Positions 63,746 to 64,000 of a stretch of DNA of 64,000 bases are shown piece by piece (position 1 is the first letter of the stretch; every line of letters starts with the position of its first letter). The DNA is taken from assembly GCA_946902875.1 (NCBI GenBank), contig OX336340.1:16383566-16447565 (forward strand). The letters are read 5' to 3'. The stretch is from Nematopogon swammerdamellus. Its lineage: Eukaryota; Arthropoda; Insecta; Lepidoptera; Adelidae. Below the pieces are notes generated by a model. It had not been told where the DNA came from and searched no databases. It saw nothing but the letters and a program-made list of their open reading frames with translations. The position numbers and the translations under genes were made by a program.

Positions 63746-64000
63746 TTGGTTCGCTCCGGGCGAAGGAGTAGGAGTGAAGGAACAGCAGGCACGACAAAGG
63801 CTTTCAGGTGTCGTGCGGTGATATTATATAGCGCAAGAGTCAATTTTGTTCTCTCATGTGCTAGACCCAAATGTGGATGGCCACGCCCCAATGTTTCGAT
63901 GTTTCTGTGTAATGTTTCGAAAAAAAAAAAAACATTCGCAGGAGACCCGGCTTTAATTAGTTTTACCTGTCCCGAAAAGGGACGAAAAAATAAAAAAAAA

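Larger units (their letters stand above)
56718..63954. mobile_element. Outer inverted-repeat element of a nested cluster
   Basis: AAAGCCGCGTCTCCTGCGAA... (56718-56739) is repeated inverted at 63933-63954 with one mismatch. Inside these, 57071-57147 (AGTTAGGTTAGGGTTAATAT...) is repeated inverted at 63439-63510. The two halves thus look like arms of one element split by the hAT at 57227-63424. Target duplication not clear; termini approximate. Confidence 0.5.

Overview
This is nuclear DNA of an insect, most likely a moth or butterfly. The evidence is the set of repeats that look typical of Lepidoptera: Helitron-like ends reading GCCGCGGGCAAAAGCTAG, the 'agggttccgta' families and a SINE family with a tRNA/5S-like head. 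AATAAA poly(A) signals and spliced host exons support a eukaryote. There are no operons, CRISPR arrays or prokaryotic features. The window is dominated by transposable elements (TEs). All family names come from reading motifs; no database was searched.

Host genes. Two host genes are well supported. (1) 35.8-40.1 kb, minus strand: an HMGA/HMG-I(Y)-like gene in three coding exons, all joined in phase 0, with one AT-hook per exon and an acidic C-terminal tail (118 aa), plus a likely 5' UTR intron. (2) 54.7-55.6 kb, minus strand: an intact, intronless NADH-cytochrome b5 reductase-like gene (300 aa, CYB5RL type). Two weaker candidates are a 3'-terminal exon at 3.8-3.9 kb (minus) and a first coding exon at 11.5 kb (plus), part of which recurs at 24.4 kb.

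Left part, 0-28 kb: a DD37D mariner remnant (1.6-2.5 kb); a nearly full-length CR1/L2-like non-LTR retrotransposon with intact ORF1 and ORF2 (6.0-11.0 kb, minus); relics of other non-LTR elements; many copies of one SINE; MITEs; a GC-rich 10-bp minisatellite; and low-complexity C-rich DNA.

Middle, 28.4-33.0 kb: a hAT-like element (8-bp target duplication) carries a 3.9-kb Transib (RAG1-related) transposon. The Transib has a perfect CGACG target duplication and ends that begin with CACAGTG, the V(D)J heptamer. It is an inverted duplicate of its own 5' part and holds a decayed transposase that still shows the RAG1/Transib motifs. A SINE sits inside it, and a MITE sits beside it in the hAT.

42.4-50.6 kb: an 8.2-kb palindrome with arms of about 2.6-2.7 kb, nearly identical, around a 2.9-kb single-copy spacer. 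Each arm carries a Helitron-like element, a (TATG)n tract and a ~68-bp tandem array. Immediately outside the right arm is a 2.7-kb element with a perfect 8-bp target duplication (50.6-53.3 kb).

56.7-64.0 kb: an onion of nested elements. From outside in: an inverted-repeat element, a 6.2-kb hAT (target duplication CTTTGAAG), a PIF/Harbinger-like element, a palindromic mariner-type element and an RTE 3' fragment. A 5 x 120-bp SINE-derived tandem array and a second palindromic PIF/Harbinger element with a MADF-domain remnant lie in the same nest.

The most striking theme is that TEs of four types (Transib, mariner, PIF/Harbinger, Helitron) occur here as inverted duplicates of themselves around a single-copy centre.
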